From: Apostichopus japonicus
Taxonomy: Eukaryota; Echinodermata; Holothuroidea; Aspidochirotida; Stichopodidae
Direction: 5' to 3'
DNA length: 64,000 nucleotides
Assembly (NCBI RefSeq): GCF_037975245.1
Contig: NC_092566.1
Span: 14,997,001 to 15,061,000, forward strand
The position numbers were made by a program, and so were the translations under genes. Below, piece after piece: positions 1-46,819 of this stretch. Under the pieces are notes generated by a model. The model was not told the DNA's origin. It did no database searches and saw only the letters and a program-made list of their open reading frames with translations. How positions within the stretch are numbered: position 1 is the first letter of the stretch; every line of letters starts with the position of its first letter.

Positions 1-1400
1 TCGCACACGTCACTGTAACATTATATTAACCTAAAAAGAGACTTTCCAACCACGAAACGTTGACAAAATATTACTTTACATCAGTTTTGCGAATTATAAC
101 TTAATGAAGAGTATGTAAAATTACGTCATATTACCAATATGCACCTCTTCACTGTTTGGGAAAGAAAACAATATTACCAATCAGGATTATTGCAACGAAA
201 AGAATTTCCTTTACCTGTGCGGAAAGTAGAAAAGATGGCGCTAGTTAAGTAACAGTTTCGTAAATTTATTAAATATTAAGATGGCACTTGTAAGCTTCCG
301 TAGGTACATATTTAGTAGGAAAGCGCCTCATTGGGCCACGCATTCAGTGGACATGGGCCGCACGCATGCCGGTCGCAGAGAGTGTCTCGGCCCTCTGGCC
401 ATAGGCAGGGATTCACGCACGCCACCTAGAACGCTTCTGCATAGTCGACCTCAGACCAACCGACCCTACTCGCATCCTCCCGGGTTCTTTTGCACGGGAT
501 CCCAGGCCACAAAAAAGCACCATACCTACAGCCGGAGGTATTATCGCCTCCAGCCTGTCTCGAATCCTAGCCACGGTTTACTCGATTAGCAGTGCATGGT
601 CTTTCGCTTACACCGTCGTGCTAACCAACACATCAGTTAGAAAACTAACTTCAGAACTAATACTTAAAGACGAGACTGAAAAGGAGGGATAAGTTAAAAA
701 AGAATTGTGTCACATTCGTCTATCTTTGCTGCGTTTCGAACTAATTAAAGATATCAGTTTCTTAGTCATCTGCTTAACCCCCTGAGCTAACGGACTACAC
801 TGAAACATTATCTAATTTAAAATTTATCTTGGAAACATGGCGTAAATATCTTACTCGCTCGTTGCAATGAAAGCAGAAAGCAATGCGTCTTTTTTTGTGT
901 TCGTTCTAAGTGATCCGACAATGCGAGATTCTTAATAGATTAGATGAACAATAGGCTTACCCTACAGGATGTCATTATTGATAACTTCAAGACACGATGG
1001 ATTTAAGTTGCAACGAAAGATGCTTAACTTATAATAGGAGTAAAACTCAAGTGAAATGTTTTTCTTCATCACAAATTATTTGCTTCCGATTAAATCATGT
1101 GTTACAATAATAAAGAACAAAAGTAATTCTTTCTTTAGGTCTGTGTATGATTGGACGCTAAACCTCGACATATCGGCGAAATTTGAACGACAGAATATCC
1201 ATTTTCTCAAGCCAAGAGTCCAAATAACACATAAATGTATATTGCTCCTCCACATTCAACCACTATCGGAGTGGAGGGAACGGGGGGGGGGCATTCTGGA
1301 GGGGGGGGGGGGGTGAACACATCACCGAATGTTCGCCCCTGTAATGACTCATCCTTCTTTTCTTACGTTTGATAACCGTCATTCTCTCAGTCATATATTC
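1..1400. other. Upstream DNA without a supportable gene
   Basis: Positions 281-589 hold an open frame of 102 codons, but its composition (Arg/Pro/His-rich, no domain) does not look like a protein. A degenerate tRNA-like promoter pair lies on the minus strand at 720-797. Near 1282-1314 two long G runs are separated by a short spacer. Nothing else stands out. Confidence 0.4.
720..797 (-). repeat. Degenerate tRNA-like sequence (A and B boxes), possible SINE head
   Basis: On the minus strand TAGCTCAGGGGG (778-789) resembles a pol III A box and GTTCGAAAC (733-741) fits the B-box consensus GWTCRANNC, at a tRNA-like spacing. The acceptor ends do not pair well, so this is more likely a tRNA-derived SINE remnant than a functional tRNA gene. 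Confidence 0.3.
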
Positions 1401-1401
1401 A

Positions 1402-1720
1402 GGCGCGTAGCCCAGGAATATTCCAAGGGAGGGGCGGAACTATAGGCAAAATATCAGAGCCGTAGATACGGCATTGCAAACTATCTAAGCGTATAGCGCC
1501 ACCATAGGTTGGCGCGAAGCGTACAAGAACATTTTGGCTGAAAATGCCTCCCAGATCAGACGCGTATCCAGGATTTTCTAACCCGGGGGGCGCGAATTAC
1601 TATCTAAGCGAAGCGCCACCCTCGGTTGGCGCGGAGCGTACAAGAAAATTTCTGGTTTTGATACCCCCCAGATCACCGGAAATGGCACTTCTCGGGCTTG
1701 AAAATGACCAACCAGATGTA
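1402..1720 (+). repeat. Dispersed GC-rich repeat family R1, two tandem copies
   Basis: Two units (about 1402-1558 and 1560-1720) share the core CTATCTAAGCG...GCGCCACC...GTTGGCGCG(A/G)AGCGTACAAGAA, then a TGCCTCCCAGATC-like tail. The core contains a short hairpin formed by GCGCCA and TGGCGC. Further copies lie at 2773-2990, 3478-3665 (tail only) and 60617-60800. No coding capacity is seen; it is probably part of a non-autonomous element. Confidence 0.75.
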
Positions 1721-2230
1721 CACTTTTGCCTGAGAACCGCAGTATTTCCCGACAGTTTTTTTCCATCCATAACCTTTTTGAAGATTGTCACCAGTCACAC
1801 ATCATGTTCGACCTGATTGCATGTCCTATGGATCATTGCTTTTGTAGGTGATTCTACGTCACGGCCCACAATATCCGAAAGCCCCACTTTTCAAGGTTTT
1901 AAGCCGATTATTTGTATAGAATTTGAAAATTCACAATTCTCGTGAATAAAATCACTTCAGAACATACCCATAATGTTGCACAAAATTCAATCTATGGACA
2001 AGCAATATAGAAAAACCTCCTTGAACCCCTAACAGATGGACAGGTCAAAATTGCACGAGTAGAGGAAAGTATGATGAAGAATGTTGGTGAGGAAATTTTC
2101 GAAAATTCAGACACAGTTAATTTTATTGGTGTAGAAATATTGAAACCTCTTATAATGGCTATTATAAAACTGCGTTGAAGGAAATGAAAAATAGCAGATA
2201 TTTCCGATATCAGATATATCGAAACCGAAC

Positions 2231-2683
2231 ACTACACACATAGGCGTAGGTCCCGTAGGAGGCGGGGGCTGCAGCCCCCCCCCCCCGCAACCAAATTTTC
2301 CCCATTTTTTTCTGGCACCTACTGAAAGAAAAATAAATAGCAATGAATAGCTTAAAAATGATCTCCTTGGTAATTAAAATAAAGTTCTAAGCTTGGCCGA
2401 TATTACTACTGTAAAAGAGAGTTTTGACATAAATGGATCTGTATGCTTTTTTTCCATCTACATAAGACATTTGGTTGTTTACATTAGCATCCGGCGGTAT
2501 ACTGTGCAACTTTGACGGACCGTACGGTAAACGATGGCATGCGATGTAATGACCGATGCTTGCTTATATGATATCGGCATCGGTATGTTGAACGCGCGCT
2601 TCGCGCGCGAAAAATTTTGGCTTTTTTTTTCGGGCAAGTCATTACAGCCCCCAAAGCTCCTACGCCTTTGACTACACACATAG
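2231..2683. mobile_element. Non-autonomous element with 13-bp flanking direct repeat
   Basis: The 13-mer ACTACACACATAG occurs at 2231-2243 and again at 2671-2683, bracketing about 427 bp. The insert begins GCGTAGG and ends CCTACGCctttg, so it has short inverted ends, and both ends carry a GGGGGCTG/CAGCCCCC motif. It holds a GC palindrome (GCGCGCTTCGCGCGCG near 2593-2608). No protein is encoded. The class is unknown: a 13-bp duplication is long for cut-and-paste elements and there is no poly-A tail. Confidence 0.55.
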
Positions 2684-2772
2684 ACAGTTTTTGGGGCTGT
2701 TCATCCTGGAACATGAATTTCAATGCTAACTGATATGATGTTATATCTGCTCTTTGCTTTACAAATTCGAAA

Positions 2773-2990
2773 AGGCGTGTAGCGAGTAATTGCCAAGGGA
2801 GGGGCGAAGCCTGTAGGCAAACTATCTAAGCGAAGCGCCACCATGAGTTGGCGCGAAGCGTACAATAAAATTTTTGGCCGAAAATGCCTCCCAGATCGCT
2901 GGAAATGGCACTTCCCAGGCCTTGTAAGTTGCATCTAAGCATTGTCTATTTTGAAATTACTAGCGATGTCATAAAGAAAATTTGCAGGGG
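2773..2990 (+). repeat. Dispersed repeat family R1, third copy
   Basis: It contains the R1 core CTATCTAAGCGAAGCGCCACCATGAGTTGGCGCGAAGCGTACAA (broken: 2823-2835, 2836-2868), followed by the CCTCCCAGATCGCTGGAAATGG tail and a TTGTAAGTTGCATCTAAGCATT end shared with the copy at 3478-3665. It ends in a G-rich hairpin-like GGGGGGGCGGTCGCCCC. Confidence 0.7.
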
Positions 2991-3310
2991 GGGGCGGTCG
3001 CCCCTTCCCGAAATGCGTCATGTTCCCCGACGACTCGGTCGAGTTCAAGACCAGCCACAGTTGGTTCCATATAGCACAATTGTACAATTGTTTAAGGCGT
3101 CCATACACACACACGCGTTATGATAGACCATATATAGTATTTATATAGATACATTAGTGAGAGAGGAAAAATGGAAACGTCAAAAATGGAGTTGTCGGTG
3201 TAAGGGGTAGGGTAAGGCGCACACCCCCTCCGTAATCCTTGATCTGTCACTGGCTACCCTGTGTATATAGTAGGGATCAGCGCTTTAACTATGACTGTTC
3301 CTCTTTCTCT

Positions 3311-3465
3311 TCCCGAGGTCTTGGCTATCTTCTACTCCCCCCCCCCTTTTCTCCTTTTCTCTTTTTTTTTCTTTTTCTCTTCCCTTCCTTCCTCTCCTCC
3401 TTTTCTTTCACCCCCCCTCCTTTTCCCTTTTTTTTCTCTTTTTTTTCTCTCCTCTTTTCCTTACC
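3311..3465. repeat. Polypyrimidine (C/T) tract
   Basis: About 155 bp are almost purely C and T on the plus strand, with TTTTTCTTT and CCCCCC blocks. Such tracts can adopt triplex or other non-B structures. They also produce spurious long open frames rich in Phe, Pro and Ser on this strand and Lys, Arg, Glu and Gly on the other. Confidence 0.75.
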
Positions 3466-3477
3466 CGGGGGGCGCGC

Positions 3478-3665
3478 GCCCCCAACACCCCCCCCTGGAT
3501 ACGCGCCTGCAGATAGCTGGAAATGGCACTTCCCAGGCCTTGTAAGTTGCATCTAAGCATTTTCTCTTTTGAAATTACTAGCGATATCATAAAAACATTT
3601 AAAAAAAAAGTGCTCAAGGGGGGGGGCGGCTGCCCCCTTCACCCCCACCCCTCTTGGTTACGCGC
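3478..3665 (+). repeat. Dispersed repeat family R1, tail-only copy
   Basis: It shares GCTGGAAATGGCACTTCCCAGG, then TTGTAAGTTGCATCTAAGCATTTT and GAAATTACTAGCGAT, with 2895-2970. It closes with a GGGGCGGCTGCCCCC hairpin and TTACGCGCCTGCA. It is followed by a second repeat block (3705-4150) that has a counterpart near 61 kb in the same order. Confidence 0.65.
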
Positions 3666-3704
3666 CTGCATATATTGGGTTTGTGAATACGGACAAATCG
3701 CAAA

Positions 3705-4150
3705 AAGAAATCACCGGTAAACCATAATGCAAAATGCATTGAGGTTTCGATGACGTCATTGCACTAGACTTGTGCTTGATAACCAGAAATAGCTGTCACA
3801 ATAGAAATGGCCCGAACCACTATTTTGATGTAAAATTATGACTACGGCATGGTAAAAGCAGGTCAGTCTACTGTACGTGGCAATACACACCTCCACCAAA
3901 AACAATAGGACGGTCTTGTACTCATCCACACACTAAGTATGAGAAGTAGGTCCACAATTCCCATCGTTAGGTACCATGCAAATGGTTTTCAGAGTTTGAC
4001 CTCTGGTGACCTCAAATGAGATTTGGCCTCACAAGCAACAGGATTCTTGTACTCAGTATGGCAAATCCATATATATTTAATGAAAAGTACCCTTGATTTC
4101 TACTATGAAAAATTATGTTTTAAAGGTTTTCAGGCTTCGACACTAAAATA
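3705..4150 (+). repeat. Dispersed repeat family C (copy 1)
   Basis: The segment from about 3711 (GGTAAACCATAATGCAAAATGCATTGAGGTTTCGATGACGTCATTGCA, in pieces) through AACCAGAAATAGC is matched at 61040-61125. A downstream block with GTTTGACCTCTGGTGACCTC (3997-4016) is matched by the tandem units at 61190-61600. No coding capacity is seen. Confidence 0.6.
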
Positions 4151-4871
4151 TTTTTAAAAGAACTCGCTATTTGGCGACCGTGACTAAAAAGTTTACTCGC
4201 CAGCGCAAAATTCACTCGCCACTACGACTGCTGTTCAAATCTCCATAGTACAGATCTACAACATCAATACTTTGTATGAACAAAAGGTTATAGGCACGGA
4301 AGACACTTAGGCAGATACATGGTGCTACGTAATTGCACATTGGACAATTAAGTTTCTTTGCAGTAAATAAAATTTAAACTTTTTTTCCACCAAATGGAAG
4401 TGATGAACAAAATAAAACATGTCGCAGAATCGTAAATAAGCAGCTATAGGCCTACTGTAGTGTCTCAAACAAATACGAATAAAACATCTGCAAAAATACC
4501 TACGAAGAAAGTTTGGCTTCTGTTACATAAGGGCGCCTCAAACACAAGGCATATACTATACAGTACTGTAGCTAGGTGTGCGCGCGTCCTATGAGCCTAT
4601 TCAGTACCTTACCGCTACTTTGTACAGCTACTCGATTAGCGTGATTCAAACATTTTCCCAATTATTGTGTGTTTGTATGTATGCGTGTGTGTGGGTGTGA
4701 ATAAGCTTCTAAGGGGGGGGGGGGGGGAACGATGTTTCGCATCGAATAAAACCATTTTATTACTGAATGCGAATAATATTCGTTGGCGGGAAGACGAATT
4801 TTGCAATTGCTAATTATTTCACTTTATGTGTCTCCTCTTCTGTATGTAATATTAAAGGATATACCATAAGG

Positions 4872-5411
4872 GGTTAAAGGCCACGAGACCGAAGGTCCGC
4901 GAGACCGAAAGTCCGCGAGACAGAAACTATTACTAGGCCTATGATAGTGGCAAGACAAATATTACTACCAGTAATATTACGTTGATAAAGCTCGTAATTA
5001 AAAAGAATTTACAGCCATTTCTTGTCATAGTGGTGGATACCAGTGTCTTGCGCAAGGGGCTGGGCGGCTTGCATTGATACTAGGCCTCCAACAGTGGCGT
5101 AACCAGAGGATGTTGTAGGGGGCGAAAGCCCCCGCTCTCAAAGTTTCGCCCCTCCCCCTGCTGGCTGCTGCCCCAAATGAAATTTTAGAATACAATATAA
5201 CTTAATAATTAGATAGAGCGATACCCTAATTTAAACAATATTTCCCCCTTGTCAATCTCTTAGACCCCCTCTGAAGCCCCTCTAATGAAAAAGTCTAGTT
5301 GCGATCGATGGACCATCCATAGACCATTGGTCTCGCAGAAATTCGGTCTCGCGGAAATTCGGTCTCGCGGACCTTCGGTCTCGCGGACCTTCGGTCTCGG
5401 GGAATTTTCCC
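4872..5411. mobile_element. Mutator-like non-autonomous DNA transposon (9-bp TSD)
   Basis: ACCATAAGG occurs at 4863-4871 and 5412-5420 as a perfect 9-bp target-site duplication. The element starts GGTTAAAGG and ends TTTTCCC. Its terminal inverted repeats are built from ~17-bp subrepeats containing GGTCTCGCGGACCTTC (right end 5328-5400) and its reverse complement (left end 4879-4925). A 9-bp duplication with long GG...CC termini fits Mutator-like elements in family knowledge. The interior has a GGGGGCGAAAGCCCCC hairpin (5119-5134) and no transposase. Confidence 0.65.
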
Positions 5412-5699
5412 ACCATAAGGTAACAGTATCATCTACATATGATTTCAGCCTGTTCACATCGGAGTTTGTCTATATATAATTAATTATAAGTAATACGTAA
5501 TAAGTAATCATGAATATTTGCAGGAATTAATTACTTTCGTTACGGCTTGGTAAAAATGGTGAACAAATATGAAAGACCTGTTGATAAAATGGAAATGAAA
5601 AGAAAAAGGAAAAGAAAGTACAAAAACAGTTGACATATTGAACATTTTGAACAAACTAAAAAAAAAGGCACTTTTGAAAAATTGAACAATTTGCCCATT

Positions 5700-5760
5700 T
5701 TCTTTTTTAGCCTTTGAAGAAGATGGCCTGCTAGGATCGAAACGTCAGGCCAACTTACTT
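5700..5760 (+). repeat. Degenerate hammerhead-like motif, possible retroelement end
   Basis: The string TTGAAGA...GGATCGAAACGTC resembles the CUGANGA...GAAAC core of small hammerhead motifs found at ends of Penelope-like elements and retrozymes. The first core base is changed and stem II pairs poorly, so any ribozyme here is probably dead. No reverse transcriptase is visible nearby. Confidence 0.25.
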
Positions 5761-6125
5761 TTACACATTCTATTATCTACACAGGCTCTCTAGTGGAGAA
5801 GCAGTTTGCTAACAGTTTTATTTTAAATTGAACAGCTAATAACTTTCTTTAGAGGAAATATACTGATTTAAAAAAATCAAATAATGCTACTTTAACCGGT
5901 TTTGAAGTGTTTCCTCTCTTTTTCGTTGTTAATCATTTGATCTTCTCACCTCTAAAATATAGTTGCTCGATACACTCACATTCAAAGATACGTGAAACCC
6001 AATTATTCTGTTTCCTGTCACGGTTAAGCCGGTGGTCGACCAGGATAACATTTGACAATAGATTTCTGTTTAAGATCAATCTTTTGTGATCAGCGGCATG
6101 AACAAACAAACTTCCAATACAGAGA

Positions 6126-7650
6126 ATTCAACGAGGTGTCAATAAACGTTGGACAAAAGGCTTTTTTCAAGTGAAGGGTGCACAGCGGTTTGTGAACAGT
6201 TGTCAGATTCGTCTCATGTTTCGGAGGGGGGGGGGGGGGTGGATGGGAGGGGTGGGGGAGGAGAGAACTTCGACAAATTTGATTCTATGTTTGGTTAGTA
6301 TCGGAACATGTTTGACGAGAGGAGGGAGGTGTGTCTGTGTAGGGGTTGGGGTGGGTGGGGATGATCAAAAAATACACATGACGATTTATGATACTGTTTT
6401 GAAACCAGTGAGGCCCTGATCAACACAAGTCCGAATCCTTTCATTACATTGTCGAACAACTGTTCACAAAAGTAGTCAAAACTGAACGTTACATATATAG
6501 CAGTGTGTAAACATTATAACCGTCCTATTGAATGGTGTTTATCGTTTTGAAAGAAACATCAACGGCTTTGTTTCCATATCTGGAGAGCAATGTAATGGGT
6601 GGGGTGGGGTACAGAGGAAGGAGGGGTGCAGGACTTGTCGGGAAGGTGGGGGGGGGGGTAGATATGAGAGATTCTAGTGCAATATAAGGGTTGCTTTTTT
6701 AAACCTGGGAGAGGTGTCATTGGCGATCAGATCTCTTCGTTCGAGATTTTTTGTTAATACACTATCAACGGCTATTCCTCGACCAGAGAGTTAAGCTTCC
6801 TCTTATCTGGTGCATTTTGGAGTAAATTCGACGACTTCGTCTCGATTCGACCCAGTGTCAGCTATCCGAACAACTATATTAAGGAGTGTTAGCTCAGTGG
6901 TTAACGCCGGTGCCTTCCAATCATAAGGTCCCGAGTTCGAGTCACCCCAAGATTACTGTATGTTGTCCAGTTACAGAGTTGTTGACAATTGAAAATTCAT
7001 AATCATGGACGTTAAATATGAATCTAAGAGACTGACTTCGGTCAGCTTGCGGCTTTGATAAGCCAATGAGGCTTCTTCACGAGTTCCTGCTTGCATGAGG
7101 ATCTAAAAATACATACATATTATGGGGCGAGGGGGGGGGGGTTAATGGGGAAAGGGGTCAATGAGGGAAGGGGGATTCATCGGGCAAAGGGCGACGTGCA
7201 TGACAAAGCGACATAATTTATGAAGGGAAGAATGTGGTCGCTTTCAGAAAACGGTTAAAGGCAGAGATACCATGAAAATGAATATTCAGGTTCGAGCCCC
7301 ATGATGTTGTAAATACTAAATATACGTTCAAAAAAGTTAACTCAGGGAGTCGCTAGGCAACACACTGGTTAAACGGAGTATGCTTCTACCTAGGTGAAAC
7401 ATTTAATGAATACTATGGGTTGAGGTGGGGGGGGGGTGGGGTGGGGCAATGTCGGAAAGAGCAATTAAACGACTTGACAACAGAATTCTCGTGAAATCAT
7501 TTTAGTTTAACCAGGCGCAGGTGAAAGGCACATAGAGCAATGCGACGGAGGTGTTTCAATGGTAATCCATTGTCAATAAACGGTAACAAAAGGATTCACA
7601 ACTTAGGGTGCATAGCAGTGTGTAAACAGTCATTTCCTTCCTGTTAGCGA
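6126..7650 (+). repeat. Diverged direct repeat: 6126-6205, 6490-6545 and 7568-7650
   Basis: The three segments share parts of TGTCAATAAACG, CAAAAGG, AGGGTGCA(C/T)AGC and GTGTGTAAACA. The stretch between copies includes G-rich tracts (6225-6260, 6600-6660, 7128-7141, 7425-7445) and a complete SINE (6883-7110). I see no gene here. Confidence 0.45.
6883..7110 (+). mobile_element. tRNA-derived SINE (family S1), full-length copy
   Basis: It begins GGAGTGTTAGCTCAGTGG, with an A box TAGCTCAGTGG, and has a B box GAGTTCGAGTC at about 6938-6948. The body carries two adjacent hairpins, CTGAC-TTCG-GTCAG and GGCTT-TGAT-AAGCC, followed by a CCTGCTTGCATGAGG arm. It ends in an A-rich tail (CTAAAAATACATACATATT). 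Copies at 22404-22610 (5'-truncated) and 55392-55482 (3' part only) share the body almost exactly. Confidence 0.8.
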
Positions 7651-9339
7651 GTTTGATGAGACTTACAACGTGTGTCGTCATTTATAGCGCAACGGAGGAA
7701 AGCAGGAGGATGATGACAATAGTAGGGGAAGGGGTGATTAGGGGTAGCTTGATGAGACCCGCCAGGAACGAGAGTTAGTGTCCATCTGGGATGAAAGGTT
7801 TCATGTATCAATAATAAACTGTCCAGAACCATGAATGGTAACAAAAGTGACCAGCAAAGCAATTGGATTTAAGGCTAATATAGGTCAATTCGTATATAAA
7901 GAGTCGTTACTAAGGGTAACCATTCTTTCTTTTGTATGACAGAGATTAAAAAAAAAACTGGCTCCTGGAAATGAAATACATTGCTCTATGGTCCTTTATC
8001 TTAGTTTTAGTTCTCTCTCAACTACCCTCCTCCCCCGCATCCTTTTCTTATTTTCAAAGTTTACCTTATTATTCATTATTGTTTGGGAGACTTGGTTCAA
8101 AGTCATGCCAAAAGCTCTGTCAATGTTATGAAATAAATTGTAACTAACTGCATCTGTAGCTGTTTATTGCTCATATACTGTACTGTATACCTATTGTTGA
8201 TTTTACACAGTATTTTGACTGAAACAGTACCAGAAGTGGAAACAACAGTGTTTTGAACACCAACTTCTGTAAATAATTCCGTTTAATGGCAATTGTTAAT
8301 GGATAAAATAAAAAGGAAACATCAAATGGTTGGACACTCTCCTATAAACATGATTTTACTCTCGAGTTGATAGTTAATTAGCGATTAATTCATAAATTAG
8401 ATTCGATTTCGTCGCGCATATACTTTCATATTAATGAAAAGCACATACAAAAAAAAAATGTTTGGAAAATCGACACTTTCATTTTTCTTCATTTTAAATG
8501 ATATTTGACTGACGGTATTTTTTCCTGCAATTTCAAGGGTTAATAATATGGAATCGAATTAGATAAAAAAAAAATGCCATTTCAACTAAAACAATTCTGC
8601 TGCACTGTAAAAAGAAATGCTCAAAAACATGTAACAGTTGATAAAATCAATCAACCCCTTTGGTTTTTGTAATATTGCTTTCTTTAAATTAGAACTTTGA
8701 GTTGACTTTTAATTTTTTTTGGTACAATTTCCAGGTTTTATTCCAAATAATGAGGAAAACTCTAAAATTGTATTTGTGAGGAATCAAGAACCTAAACTTA
8801 TTATAGTGCTTCTAACATATTCGTATGGGTGAATAAAATTTTCTAGGATATATGGTGTGCTTTTGATCAGGGAGACTTTACAATTCTCTGCTCGGATTAA
8901 TAAATAAATTGCAGTATTAATTTTAGTCATATTGTGTGGTCCATTGATAAAAAGCACCGAAAAGTTGACAAATCAATCCGAACAAGTTGTATAATTAGAA
9001 CTGAAAATGTTCAAAGCCTATAGTGAACTTTGTTTTGCTCTGTGAATTGTCTTTACAGTGTGTGGCAATGGCTTTGTATGGTCACTCACCCGGAAAACTA
9101 AAATTTGTTCTTGTTAGGTGTGTTTGATAAAGGGGGATTCCCATTTTCCCATTCCAAAAGCGTTACAAATTTCAGTGTTTAAACTTGAATGTTCTTTTCT
9201 GAGAAGACTGGAAATGTCAGCCGTTTGACATAAAGATCTGAAAAGGTTAAAGAACGTTTTGTTTACAAACAATAATCCGCGAGAAGGTAGGCATCGAGAT
9301 ATGTTTAGATGGCCTCTAAAGAAACTCCGCCCATTTCCT
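7111..9339. other. Intergenic DNA upstream of ZCCHC24
   Basis: It contains poly-G tracts near 7130 and 7425 and a repeat segment 8010-8240 that is paired with intron 1. No exon-like open frame or RNA gene could be supported. Confidence 0.4.
8010..8240 (+). repeat. Direct repeat, upstream copy (partner 10920-11155)
   Basis: It shares with 10920-11155, in the same order, TTCTCTCTC, CAAAGTTT, GTTTGGGAGAC(A/T)TGGTTCAA, TCTGTCAAT, CTGTTTATTG and CAGTATTTTGACTGAA. The two copies flank exon 1 and the putative promoter as direct repeats about 2.9 kb apart. Confidence 0.6.
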
Positions 9340-9767
9340 GCCTAAACAGTTTATGATTGGTTCATAAATATTCGGTGTCTTATTACAGCCACATAAACAA
9401 TGACCCGGGTCAATCTACATATTCACACACAGTATTAGTGTACTCATCCTTGTTTGTAGACAATGGTGCCATTATTTGTCTCAAGGATTATTCGGAAATT
9501 GGGGAACTTTAGATGTTGTTACGTAATCCAAGAACACAAGGGGAGTTTATTTAGACGTTCCGTTTGTATTAAATAGCTGTTTATTCAATAAATAGAGAAA
9601 ATTCGTTGAGTCAAGAAAGGAGACATTTGATCACCTTATTCCGGTTTCCGTGCCTTCTACCGCAGCGAGTGTGTTGTTATGCTACTACCAGTGGCAGTTA
9701 CCATATCTTCACTGCAGCCATTCTTTGCCAAGCCCCTGCGTAATTCTTCAAAACTAGATGAAGAATT
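9340..9767 (+). promoter_or_regulatory. Presumed proximal promoter / 5' UTR of ZCCHC24
   Basis: This is the DNA immediately upstream of the start codon. It contains an inverted CCAAT box (gattggtt near 9355) and a perfect 12-bp palindrome TGACCCGGGTCA at 9401-9412. The palindrome consists of two GGGTCA nuclear-receptor-like half-sites as an inverted repeat. No convincing TATA box or initiator can be fixed, and an untranslated first exon further upstream cannot be excluded. An ATG at 9679 opens an overlapping upstream frame. Confidence 0.3.

Positions 9768-46819
<37,052 letters not shown>

Noticed and set aside
281-589. 102-codon open frame on the plus strand
   Set aside because: Arg/Pro/His-rich composition with no domain, splice context or homologue that I recognise; likely chance.
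3239-3556. Ser/Phe/Pro-rich 105-codon protein
   Set aside because: Translation of a polypyrimidine tract plus part of repeat family R1.
6883-6955. Functional tRNA gene
   Set aside because: A and B boxes are present, but it continues into a repeat body found at two other sites; it is a SINE head.
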